In this document: positions 54,791 to 64,000 of the stretch, in pieces
How positions within the stretch are numbered: position 1 is the first letter of the stretch
How the letters are laid out: every line of letters starts with the position of its first letter
Translations under genes and position numbers: made by a program
The notes under the pieces: model-generated
What the model was told of the DNA's origin: nothing
The model's input: the letters and a program-made list of their open reading frames with translations, nothing else
Database searches by the model: none
Assembly: GCF_019279795.1 (NCBI RefSeq)
Contig: NC_056748.1
Span: 695,080,683-695,144,682, forward strand
DNA: 64,000 nt
Reading direction: 5' to 3'
From: Protopterus annectens
Taxonomy: Eukaryota; Chordata; Ceratodontiformes; Protopteridae

Positions 54791-55995
54791 TTTTTCTTTA
54801 ATAGTTTTTATAAACCAATTATTTTGCATCTGAAACACCTAAATGTTATATGAAACAGCATAAGCAACTTCAATACTGCAAGAATAAATGTCTATTTTGG
54901 CAAAAATGTGAAGTTCTGTTCTTTGCACTGGCCAGCAATAATGGAGAACACTGGAATGCACACTAGTGCAAATCCAGAATACTGAGTGAGGAGGTTACGC
55001 AAAGTCCAGTGTTGTCCCATATCACCCAAAACTGTTACTGCCACTAAATATGGTAAAAGTAAAACGTTCATTATTGCTGAGCACATCTCTCGGGTATCCA
55101 TGACATTAACTAGAAAAATTCTTAACATTGAATGCTTGGCATGCCCTTCAAATGTGGAACTGGAGCAGTAAGGAACATGGACTTAAGACTCAAAATGAAG
55201 AACTTTCTTCATAATCGGGTTACTTGAGAGGTACCCATTATTTTTAGCTTTGACCCTGTTTATTGAGCAAAGAAGTTGAGAGCTGTGGCCAAGATATGCA
55301 GCAGCTTCTAGATGTTACACAACTGTCATATGTTCTGAGAGCTATGCAGAAACATTGGTGCAGTCCAGTCTTCTCCATTATCGCCCACTGAACATGGGTA
55401 TGGTTTGTTCTACAAAATTTCATGTTTCTGCAAAAAAATGTCCAACTTTGGGCATTTGTAAAGGTGTAAACACTAAACAGTTGTCCTATTAACTTTTTTA
55501 AATATCTGATTTCTGTCCTGTCCCTCCCAATCATACTTCTTACTGTTCAGAAATCAAATGTTGATACAAAACCTGTTGTTCTGTTTACCAATATAACAGC
55601 CTCGATTGTGTCCCTTCATACTTTCCCCCATCCCAATTAAGTTGTTTGATTTTCTGGTAACTTGCTGAAGACTGAGTGAATGCATAGTGATGTAAAACCT
55701 GTTGTTCTGTTTAGATTTTTAAGCAAATTAAAAAATAAAATTGAAACAAGCTCCACCCACATCAAAAACTGGCTTTTGGACTGAGATAAGAGAGCCCAGC
55801 ACTACTTTCATGATGGCAACTTAGGCATGGTCCAGTGCTCCCTATTATCGCCATTTGGTATGCCCTGCTGAGTCTGCTGCAACACTGTATCCATCACCAG
55901 GACTACGTCTAGAGCGTGGTTGGATGGATATGTGGAAAAGTTCAGGCTTAACAAAGAGGTGGATACTCTGCATTTCTGTACAGTGTAGCTCACAA
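54791..55995. repeat. Unclassified sequence with a recurring 24-bp motif
   Basis: GTCCAGTGTTCTCCATTATCGCC-like sequence occurs near 55009, 55360 and 55830 in one direction and near 54932-54957 in the other. On the minus strand the motif reads GDNGEHWT-like residues in different contexts. No gene family was recognised. Before the L1 insertion this DNA adjoined 23667-23883, which has TGTCCCTCTGTGCAGGACAG. Confidence 0.5.
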
Positions 55996-56400
55996 GGCCT
56001 AGACCATAGGATCATACGACTTTACTAGGCTGTTGGCCCTGAGGCCCTTATAAGCCTAGCCAAGAGGTTAGCATATATTTAGACAAGTCGGCACCCATAG
56101 TCGCTGTCCAGCAGGGACATAGGTGTAATCCCAGGGGTGTATTTTCTGTTTTCCATCCAGTTATCCAAGTTACGCTTGAAAAGGGATAATGAGATACTTT
56201 GCTTGACATGAAGAGGGATTCTATTCCACACATGGGGGAGTCTCTAGGGCACAAATCTGCCCCACCAACAAGTCCTGTTGATGTCACAGACCAGGTTGAG
56301 GTCGCACAAGCGGGTTACTCAAGTGGACCTTGACTTGTGGATATGCAGCAGTCCCATCAAGACAGGGTCTGAGATTGCTTTTTAATGCCATTTAATGCCA

Positions 56401-57585
56401 ATGGCATTATAGATAAGCTCACCAGCTTAAATATAAACCCCTATGTCACTAGATGGATTGCAAACTGGCTCAAGGACTGAACCCACATGGTTAGAATTGC
56501 TGGAGCCATGTCAGACTCCAAACCAGTTACAAGTGGTGTCCCACAAGGCTCAGTCCTGGGACCTCTCTTGTTCGGTATATATTTCTCGGAGGTACAGGCC
56601 AACACGGAAGGACTGTGGCTGACCAAGTTTGCAGATGACTGCAAACTGGGCGCCATAATAGACTCCCCAGCCGACACAAGCATCCTCCAAAAGGGCCTCA
56701 TAGAAACAGACAACTGGTGCCAGAGCCATGGCCTCAAGCTAAATGCCAAAAAGTGTACAGTCATCCCCTTTGGCAAAAACAAAGTGTCCACAAATTACCA
56801 CATAGGAGGAAATCCATTAAGTACAGAAGAAGTAATTAGGGACCTGGGGACCCAAGTTGGTAGCAATCTCTCATTTGACAACCACGTGGCCAAAGTGGTT
56901 AGAAAAACATTTTATATAGCCCACCTAATCATGAAGAGATTCACATCTAGATCAGGGGAGGTCATCGTGCCTCTTTACTCATCCCTCATCAGGCCCATAA
57001 TTGAGTACAATGCCCCTTTTGGGATGTACCTTACCAGACACCTGCAGCAACTGGAAAGACCCCAAAAGTACCTCACCAAGAGGATCAAAGGGCTCAAACA
57101 GATTGCATATGCTGCCTGGTTAAAGAAACTCCAGCTCTACTCAGTGGCATACCGCCTGTTCAGAGGCGATCTGTGCCTGACGTATAAAGCCATGTCCAAC
57201 CCGGAATTAATGGACATGCTGCACCTCAGAAAATCCAAATCCCATCGAGCTACGTGCTCGAGAGACTTGAACCTCAGCACTGAAATAAATAGGACATGCT
57301 GGAGGGACAGATTCATAACCCAGAGGCTCCCTTCACTCTGGAATAAAATCCCAGTCCAGGTTAGGCAGAGTCCCTCATTGACTCTCTTCAAGAGGAATCT
57401 TGATGAGTGGATGGGAGATCGTAGGTTTACCCCAGGTATCACTTCTGTGTCACTGTTAGACAGAGGCACAGTATACCAACATCGAAAAAGGGCATAGCAA
57501 AATAAATTTAAAATGGGTGGCGAAAGCCAAACACATTCTGGCTAGGCTTATAAATGCCCTAGGGCAGATAGCCTAGTATGAACCT
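56401..57585 (+). mobile_element. Younger CR1-like LINE copy inserted in the CR1 element
   Basis: A long open stretch (56487-57497, 336 residues) contains GVPQGSVLGPLLFGIYF, KFADDCKLG (catalytic palm box), RPIIEYNAPFGMYLTRHLQQ and the C-terminal SLWNKIPVQVRQSPSLTLFK. The copy is 5'-truncated in RT and one stop lies just before 56487. The 3' end is GGGCAGATAGCCTAGTATGA. ATGCCA on both sides (56395-56400 and 57586-57591) is a likely target-site duplication. It is the cleanest CR1 reading in the window. Confidence 0.88.
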
Positions 57586-57591
57586 ATGCCA

Positions 57592-59173
57592 GACAGAGGT
57601 CACCTCTGAGGAGTCTGTACAAAACTGAGTAGAGGGACAGGGCTTTTAGCCTATATGTGTAGGGTAGATGTTTGAGGCCTTGGATTCTTCTGGTGAGGAG
57701 CCTCTGGTCTCTCCAGCTGCTGCATGTGCTTTGTGAGGTACATGCCGAAGGGGGCGTTGTACACTATAATTGGCCTTGTAAGGGATGAATACAGGGATCT
57801 TATGACCTCCTTGTCCCTGGATGAAATACCCTTACTTATGAGGTGTGCCATGTAGAAAGCTTTCCATACAACGGAAGCAACATGGTGGTCAAAAGTTAGG
57901 TTGCTATCAACCTGGGTGCCCAAATTCGTCACGAATGATTGCGTGCTTAGGACGTCGTTATTAATGTGATAATGGGTGGGGACATTACTCTTCCCAAAGA
58001 GGATGATGCATTTTTTGGCATTCAGCTTGAGGCCATGTTTCGGGTACCAGTCATTTGTTTGGGAGAGATCCTCTTGGAGGACATCCACATCACTTTGGGA
58101 ATTGATGACCGGGCCCAGCTTGCAGTCATCTGTAAACTTGGTCAGCCATAGCTCACTGGTTTTGGCCTGCACCTTAGAGAAGTATAACCCGAATAACAGA
58201 GACCACAAGACCGGTCCCTGGGGTATGTCGCTCTTTACGGGTCAACTGCTTGAGGTGGCTTTCCCTATTTTGATTAGGTGAGTTTTATCAGTGAGCCAGT
58301 TTGCTACCCATCTGATAACATATGGATTGATACCTAGTTGAGAGAGTTTATCTATTATGCCCGAGTGGGAAATGGTGTTGAAGGCTTTGGCCAGGTCAAG
58401 GTAGGCGGTGTGCACCATCTTCCCCTCATCCATGGCTTTGGTGACTGTCTCAAACAAGTTATCCAGATTTAACAGATGTGACTTCCCCTTGACAAAGCCA
58501 AACTGTGTGGGTTCAAGTGTTTGGAGGGTGCCAATGTCCTTGTTAATGAGGTCCATGATAATCCATTCCATGGCCTTGCAGATCAGGCTTGTTAGGCTGT
58601 TCTATAATTTCCCGGATTGATGGATGCTCCACCTTTGTGTAAAGGGATGACAGTGGGTGTCCTCCACACGGCTGGGACAAAGCCGTTACTCAGGCTTTGG
58701 TTGAGTAGGGTGCCTAATGGTGCTGCAAGTTCATGCATGAGTTCATGTAGGATGCATCCTGGGATGTTATCGGGTCCCATTGAGGCTGTATTTTATACCT
58801 GTGAGAGAGCAGTGATGACCTGTTCCCTAGAGAGAAGGGGAGAGAGAGGCAAGTACTGGGGATGTCCTGATTTACTGATTGGGAGACAAAAATGGGTAAA
58901 GTTTTCACTGAATCTGTCAGCCAGTAGGTTGGCTATATCTACAGCATTTATGTATGTGGTGTACTTGACCACCAGTTCTAAACAGATCTGTGTGCTTCCT
59001 TTGAGATTGCAGACATACGTGAAGAAGGCCTTATGACCGTCTCTAGTAGATGTGGCCAATTTGGGCTCAAAGTTGACTTTAGAGGATTTTACTAGTGCTC
59101 TTCTTTGCTTGTTCCGGCTAAGGAGAGAGTGCTTCCAATTGGGCACCTGCTCCTTCTTGGTCCTAGACAGCAA
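57592..59173 (-). pseudogene. CR1 ORF2 reverse transcriptase remains
   Basis: In order on the minus strand: the endonuclease-RT linker with VKYTTYINAVDIANLLADRF and then FSENF (58793-59173), and MGPDNIPGCILHELMHELAA (58780). Next are RTPTVIPLHKGG, LEPTQFGFVKGKS, YLDLAKAFNTISHSGIIDKL and KFTDDCKLG, the palm box with a changed second residue. Last comes RPIIVYNAPFGMYLTKHMQQ. The order is normal for CR1 RT. Several stops and shifts lie between the parts. Confidence 0.85.
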
Positions 59174-59387
59174 TTTTTTTCCTTTTGTTATATAGTTTAT
59201 TTATTGCAGATGTCCACTAGACAGGTTTACTCTTCCTTCCTTGTAGAGGATGATTTTGTCCTGTCAGGTAGTCCTGATTCCATGCATCTATACAAGTGCT
59301 TGTATAGTACTTTGGTGTAGATTTGGACATTGTTGCTAGTTTCAACAGAGGGGGCTGTGAAGCTGTTTATACCATCCCTCAGGAGGT

Positions 59388-60060
59388 TTAAATCAGCTTT
59401 GAAGTTTTTTTTTGTTTGACCCTAGCTAGAAGGGGGCCAGGGGAGATGCCGACTCCAAAAAAGATCTCTCTATGCTCGGATCTTACCAGGGAGGATGATA
59501 CTGTAGGGGTGCTGCAGTTGTTACTCATGTTGGTTAATACCAAGTCCAAGATATTATCACCTTTTCTGGGGGTATTGACTAGCTGTTCCAAGGCATTTGC
59601 ACTGATAAAAATTGAGGAATCTCTGGGCATTTGCGTTCTGGCATGAGTAGTTTTTCCAGTCTATGGTTGGGTAGTTAAAGTCGCCCAGGATCAGGGTAAA
59701 GGGTTGAATCTTGATAGATTTGAAGAGGTCCAGATAGGTGGAGTAGTCATCTTGAGTTAAATTTGAATAGGGGTCTTGTCAACGGTTAACTGCACCTGGA
59801 GTGTCTCCTGTGCGTCGTACTGTTTTACCAGCATGGGGGTATGTGTGTCTTTAATATACAATGAAACTCCACCTCCTTTGACTTTGCTGCCCACAGTTTG
59901 AGGTTTGAATGTATGATAGGATGGGTAACCCAGTAAGGCTGGTGTGCTCTCCACAGCTTTGAACCAGGTTTCTGTGACTGCACAAATGTGAGCATATTCC
60001 AGGGTTAAGAATGCTTGCAATGTGTGCAGTTTCATGTTTAGACTCCTAGCAATTTAGCAG
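59388..60060 (-). pseudogene. CR1 ORF2 apurinic-like endonuclease remains
   Basis: The minus strand reads MKLHTLQAFLTLEYAHICAV, then TETWF (the conserved TETW block with the catalytic Glu) and GGGVSLYIKD (59757-60035). Near 59388-59630 it reads NTPRKGDNILDLVLTN and SEHREI, the late DLV and SDH blocks, the latter degenerate. The endonuclease nicks target DNA for target-primed reverse transcription. Frame breaks separate the parts. Confidence 0.8.
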
Positions 60061-60398
60061 CATAACCTTTACTTTGTGTTTTGTTGAAATTTTTATATTG
60101 GTTTTATCGCCTCAGGACTTTTCCTAAAAAAGGCACTATGGGGGGAGGCAAGGGCCTTTGCTAGAAGCCCAAGTGAGACAGATGCAGGCCATCTCTAGCA
60201 AAGCATTGTGGTCTGTCAATCATATCTTCCGAGACTGTCAGGTACTGGATCCCCTGGAATGGCAGCAGAAACTAAGCCAATTGTTAAAGTCAATAATTTT
60301 CTGTTTGTATTGAGGCATCATTCTGGGTGACGGTAGAATTTGAATGCTGCTTAAGGCTAGGGACGTACCTGCCTGGGACACACATTCATCGAGGTTAG

Positions 60399-60745
60399 TC
60401 ATGTTTCTCTTTTCATATAGTCCAGGGAGGTACGTCTCAAGTCGTTCATCCCAACATGGACTATGACAGAGTCATGACAGTACCTGTTGTTGACAGACTT
60501 GAATGGGTGTGTGATATGGCAGATTCTGGCACCTAACAGACAACTAACTGTGACTTTCTCGGAGAAATGTTCCTTATCCAGCCTGGTGAGATGCACATAT
60601 GTGTGTCTCACAATGGAGTCTCCTATGACTTGTATGTTTGGTTTATGGTTAGGCCTTTGTGGTTGTGAGACACAGTTGTGTGTACCATGCGTGGTATGTG
60701 GTGTGGAGGGTTGTGGATAATTCGGATTTCTGTACATCATAATTC
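60399..60745 (-). pseudogene. CR1 ORF1 remains: SGNH-esterase-like domain
   Basis: The minus strand is open for 116 residues. NIQVIGDSIVRHTYVHLTRL has the GDSI block of SGNH/GDSL hydrolases, and SVIVHVGMNDLRRTS has the GxND block. ORF1 esterase domains are known in the CR1 clade and are thought to aid membrane or nucleoprotein association. The catalytic Asp-His block that should follow is not clear here, and the protein start is missing. Confidence 0.75.
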
Positions 60746-61044
60746 GCATGAGAAGATATATGCAGTACTTTTAATAAAACAAGGAGTGTGGTAAATTAGA
60801 AAGAATATATCCAAACTGCAGACCTGAGTCCTCACTTCGATCAGTTTACGCTTTAGTACACGTCCATTTTCTTAATAACTGACTGTATTCCCCCGCACTG
60901 AGCAATGAACCTTTCAGTTCAAGAAAAGTTAAGAGTTACTATATTGCATCCTGTAAACAGAGCAAGAGATCCCATAAGCAAACCAATTAGATTAGCAGAA
61001 AATATAGTGTCACAGAAGGCTTGCAGTGTTTTGGGGGGTAACCA
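60746..61044. other. Anonymous sequence
   Basis: No open frame or repeat with recognisable features was seen. Confidence 0.5.
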
Positions 61045-61146
61045 GGGTAATCTCCAAGTGAAGTACCTCGCAGGATGCGCAGTAGCAAAACCCGTCCCGA
61101 ACACGCCTCCTAGCCAAGCGCGAGGTACTTCGCTTGGAGATTACCC
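61045..61146. repeat. Foldback hairpin with 27-bp arms
   Basis: GGGTAATCTCCAAGTGAAG and on to CCTCGC (61045-61071) is repeated in inverse at 61120-61146 with one mismatch (GTGAAG versus GCGAAG). The loop is about 48 bp and GC-rich. The hairpin could be a small foldback element. Confidence 0.85.
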
Positions 61147-61791
61147 ATAAGAGTACAACAATACGATCAAGTTGCTTTCATTTCGACAAAGCTCGACCCG
61201 GAAAGGTACAGCTGCATTCTTGTTGTCATAGCGACAGAGAGGCGGGAGTCGGGACTATCACTCCCTTACAGTTGATCTGTTTTGTAGGAGTGTCACTGTC
61301 ACCAGGTTACCATATATGTCCCTGTTTTAATTACAGTCATGGTTTGGTAATAGTGATATTTTAAAACCAGTTTTAAACAACAGTCATTTGAAAAAAATGG
61401 AAGTAACCCAAACGCATGACTCCCCCTCCCCCCCTTAAAAGTCTGCAGCGTAACTGAAAAACACATTGCTTCAGACTGGACGACATGGGACGTTTTTTGG
61501 GGGGGGGGGGGGGGCATTACTTGGTAAACGAGTTTAGAATCCAGATCTGCAAGGCCATGCAAACTCTTCTCTTGTGTTTGCGCCTCAGTGACCGGGCACC
61601 CTAATGTTTGCTGACTGACAGGCATTTGTACTCCGTAACTCCTGGCTTGTTACAGAATTCAGTTTAATAGAATTACAAATAGTTAAAAGAAGATATATGG
61701 TACAGTGACACCCCAACCCCATGTGCAAAAATGGGGTTATTTATGGATGGGTCTGTTAATAACTGGAGAGTTTACGTATTAGAAGAACACT
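61147..61791. other. Anonymous sequence with a G-run
   Basis: It contains a run of about 17 G near 61498-61514 and the phrase GTTACCATATATGTCCCTG near 61305, which resembles TTACCATTTGTCCCT at 23796. The 30-bp block TGACACCCCAACCCCATGTG (61705-61724) recurs with one change at 63351-63370. No gene was seen. Confidence 0.5.
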
Positions 61792-61980
61792 AGAGGAATC
61801 TTGATGAGTGGGTGGAGATCGTAGGTTTACCCCGGGTATCACTTCTGTGTCACTGTTAGACAGAGGCACAGTATACTAACCTCGAAAAAGGGCATAGCAA
61901 AATTAATTTAAAATGGGTGGCGAAAGACATACACACTCTGGCTAGGCTTATAAATGCCCAAGGGCAGATAGCCTAGTATG
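61792..61980 (+). mobile_element. CR1-like LINE 3' tail
   Basis: GAGGAATCTTGATGAGTG to GATAGCCTAGTATGAAC matches the last 185 bp of the copies ending at 57585 and 14333. It is extremely 5'-truncated. Confidence 0.85.
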
Positions 61981-62606
61981 AACTACGTAGTAAAACAAGC
62001 CATAATCGCAGGCACTTTTAATTCACGGAGAACGTTCACCCATCTACATCATTCCTAACGTGTTCACGGTATTACAGGATGAGACTCTGAAATAAACCGA
62101 TTTGTATTGCATTTAAAGTTAGTTGCCCCAATGCCTCCAATTTATTTTACAAATATTGATCGGGAACACATAGCACGGTAAGTAATAGAAAGCAACCAAT
62201 GACAAGGAAAATGTATAGAAAAGGGGCTTTGTTTACGTGAGGGGGATTTTGAAGGGGTGACTCATTACTACGCGCGTCATGGGCTTCATTAATGACACGG
62301 GCCACTGTCAACATACAAGAACATTGTCTTCAGGGTTTACAGTGTCTAGCCTTTTGGATATCCGTGAGCAAAATATCTAAAAAGTAAATTAGTGGGTATT
62401 ACTAGAAAATCCATTACTGTTATTCAACTGTCAAGTAACCTCATTATGAGGAATGTTCCTCATTTTGACTGGTAAAAAGTCCAACATGCTCCTCACTATT
62501 CTACATTTGAGGGGCATACCACACATTCAGTGTTGATAATTTAACGTCACGGACAATATCGAGCTATGCTCAGGAATAATGATTTTTTTTTTTTTACCTT
62601 TAATAG
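61981..62606. other. Anonymous sequence
   Basis: No feature could be supported in this stretch. A T-run lies at 62583-62595, just before the SINE-like copy. Confidence 0.5.
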
Positions 62607-62622
62607 TATTTGGTACCAGTAA

Positions 62623-62885
62623 TCGCGGCGGTACAGCGATAGCGTCCTCACAGAAAGAGGTTTTCCCGTTGGATTCTCGGCTGTAGCGCCTTCTGTGCGG
62701 AGTCTGCATGTCCTCCCCGCGGTCGAGTGGCCTTCGAAAGACATGCGTGAATGGGCATGCCTTCGTTAAAGGTAGGCCGTCGAGCTGGCTGGCACATCGG
62801 AACCGTAAAAATCTACTGCTAATCATTGGCGGACTGGCGTTCCGCTGTGGCTAACCGGGAAAAGCCGAAAGAAGAACAACAATAA
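62623..62885 (+). mobile_element. SINE-like tRNA-headed repeat with 16-bp target-site duplication
   Basis: TATTTGGTACCAGTAA (62607-62622) is repeated as TATTTAGTACCAGTAA (62886-62901). The body has the same head (GGCGGTACAGCGATAGCG), middle (GTGCGGAGTCTGCATGTCCT) and end (GCGTTCCGCTGTGGCTAAC) as 40505-40780. It ends in an A-rich AAGAAGAACAACAATAA tail. Confidence 0.82.
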
Positions 62886-62901
62886 TATTTAGTACCAGTA
62901 A

Positions 62902-63417
62902 CAGTTTTGACTTGAAAACCACGTCACTCTGTATTCTGGATTTGTACTTCAACTCGCGGTCCAGTATTTTCCATTGTCGCCCCCAACTTATGCTTTTTAA
63001 AGAGCTTATAATCATGCCTTTCAGCTGTCTTGATTTTTGCCACATATTTTTGTTTTGTTCCTCATAAAATCTGTGGTTTTCTAGCGAGTCACCGGGGATT
63101 GAAGTTATTGAATATTGCCATACGTTTGAGTTTCAGACTTCAAGTCTTTAAGAAATAAAATGCACGCAAACCCAAATCCTGATACTTGAGCAACTTTCTA
63201 AGTTTATAAAGGTGATATTTAAAAGTCTGAAAAACATTTTGGGCCTTTGTCCATATTTCCCGCAGTAAGAGGTTGAATGTGTGTCGTGTGGATGAATCTA
63301 CCGCAGCAGGGCTAGCCTCCCGGCAGTGTAAACCTTGGCTCGATTGTCACTGACACCCCAACCACATGTGCAAAAATGAGGGAAAAGGCCAGGAGTTGTG
63401 AATCGATGAGTTCTCAT
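62902..63417. other. Anonymous sequence
   Basis: Nothing was recognised except the short block at 63351-63378, which also occurs near 61705. Confidence 0.5.
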
Positions 63418-63582
63418 ATCTATGGCCAATTTAGAGTGACCAAACCACCTACTGCATGTCTTTGGAATGCGAGAGGAAATAAGAACCCAGCCCCCAGAAG
63501 GAAACTCGCGAGCACCAAGAGGACATGCAGACGCCGCACAGAAGGAGCCCCATCCGAGATTCAAACCGAGGAACCTCTTGCT
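63418..63582 (-). mobile_element. SINE-like repeat, partial copy
   Basis: CCAATTTAGAGTGACCAAAC, CTGCATGTCTTTGGAATGCG, ACATGCAGACGCCGCACAGA and GAGGAACCTCTTGCT are the inverse of the head half of the repeat. It is truncated at the tRNA-like start. Confidence 0.7.
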
Positions 63583-64000
63583 TTATGAAATACTTTTGAG
63601 AAGCCGGCCTTGACAGAAATAGTCTCAATTTACCAATCTCTGAACGAAGCGGGAGAAACCATGCGACTAGATGTACAGCAGATAAAAGTACTCTACGAGA
63701 TCTCCCAACAGACTGTTACAGAATGATTTTCTGAGTTGTCAATTGGTGTTGGTGCTCTCACAGTCAGAATTTTCTGCAGCAGAAACCTGTGTGTGGAAAG
63801 TAAGGAATTAGCTCAAGAAAGGACTTGGAACCTGAGTACTTACCACAAGGTAAACTGGTGTGCTTGATTAAAAAGGTCAGCTAAAGAGATTAGCTGGTGC
63901 TTTATTTAAGCAATATTCATCTTATAACATGTCTCCTCTGAAAAGGGGACACTGTACTAGTGGGACTAATTCGGTCAACAATAAACAATTTAGCTGAACT
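63583..64000. other. Anonymous sequence
   Basis: No gene or repeat was recognised up to the window end. Confidence 0.5.

Larger units (their letters stand above)
55996..60745 (-). mobile_element. CR1-like LINE with ORF1 esterase and ORF2, split by a younger CR1 copy
   Basis: On the minus strand come ORF1 (to 60399), ORF2 endonuclease (60050 to about 59390) and RT (about 58800 to 57592). After the inserted CR1 copy (56401-57585), the ORF2 C-terminus and 3' end follow (56394-55996). The reading at 57592 (YRLLRGDLCL) and the one at 56390 (KAISDPVLMG) are adjacent residues in the uninterrupted relative. It is 5'-truncated near 60745. Frames are broken many times. Confidence 0.88.

Noticed and set aside
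54892-55993. Minus-strand frames with GDNGEHWT-like residues as exons of one host protein
   Set aside because: The repeated nucleotide motif also occurs inverted, and the surrounding residues do not align between copies, which fits short DNA repeats better than exons.
1-64000. CRISPR arrays, bacterial operons, or ribosome-binding sites
   Set aside because: All recognisable content is vertebrate-type retroelements, and no regularly spaced direct repeats of CRISPR type were seen.

Overview
No host gene could be recognised in this window. It is a dense graveyard of nested retroelements, as expected of a large, repeat-rich vertebrate genome. Tyrosine-recombinase (DIRS-1-like) elements dominate: seven copies plus a separate terminal-repeat fragment. 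With them are CR1-like LINEs carrying an esterase-type ORF1, L2-like and L1-like LINEs, a Gmr1-like Ty3/Gypsy element, a tRNA-headed SINE-like repeat with long target-site duplications, and a fragment resembling a Penelope-like element. This mixture best fits an amphibian (caecilian or salamander), with lungfish as an alternative. That is inference from repeat content, not proof.

Layout. 1-5770: DIRS-1 (-), cut by the window edge, holding two related foldback MITEs. 5910-6377: CR1 RT fragment (-). 6378-14803: DIRS-2 (-), complete at both terminal repeats, interrupted by a 5' fragment of DIRS-3 (+) ending in a poly(A) run (about 10150-12317) and by L2 and CR1 tails (13241-14333). 14804-15837: AT-rich, nothing recognised. 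15838-17985: CR1 fragment, DIRS terminal-repeat fragment, then a CR1 copy (-) with a SINE inside it. 17986-23666: DIRS-4 (+), with a Penelope-like insertion carrying a hammerhead-ribozyme-like motif.

23884-54790 is the centrepiece. A full-length L1-like element, flanked by a 9-bp target-site duplication now about 31 kb apart, has been split by an L2 fragment, by DIRS-5 (-) and by DIRS-7 (+). DIRS-5 was itself split by a Gmr1-like LTR element (34353-45940). The 5' LTR of that element was in turn hit by DIRS-6 (+) and by a SINE. L1 > DIRS-5 > Gmr1 > DIRS-6/SINE therefore gives four ordered layers of insertion in time.

54791-55995 holds unclassified sequence with a recurring 24-bp motif. 55996-60745 is a CR1 element (-) with ORF1 esterase, endonuclease and RT, split by a younger CR1 copy (+). 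60746-64000 has a foldback hairpin, one more CR1 tail, two SINE-like copies and otherwise anonymous sequence.

The DIRS copies show the family's diagnostic architecture: inverted terminal repeats, plus an internal complementary region (ICR) that matches both outer ends. Their gag-like, RT-RNase H and tyrosine-recombinase parts occur in that order. All virus-like elements here are treated as fossils. DIRS-7 is the best preserved and DIRS-1, -2, -3 and -5 are heavily decayed. Boundaries given as approximate were read by eye and may move by tens of bases.
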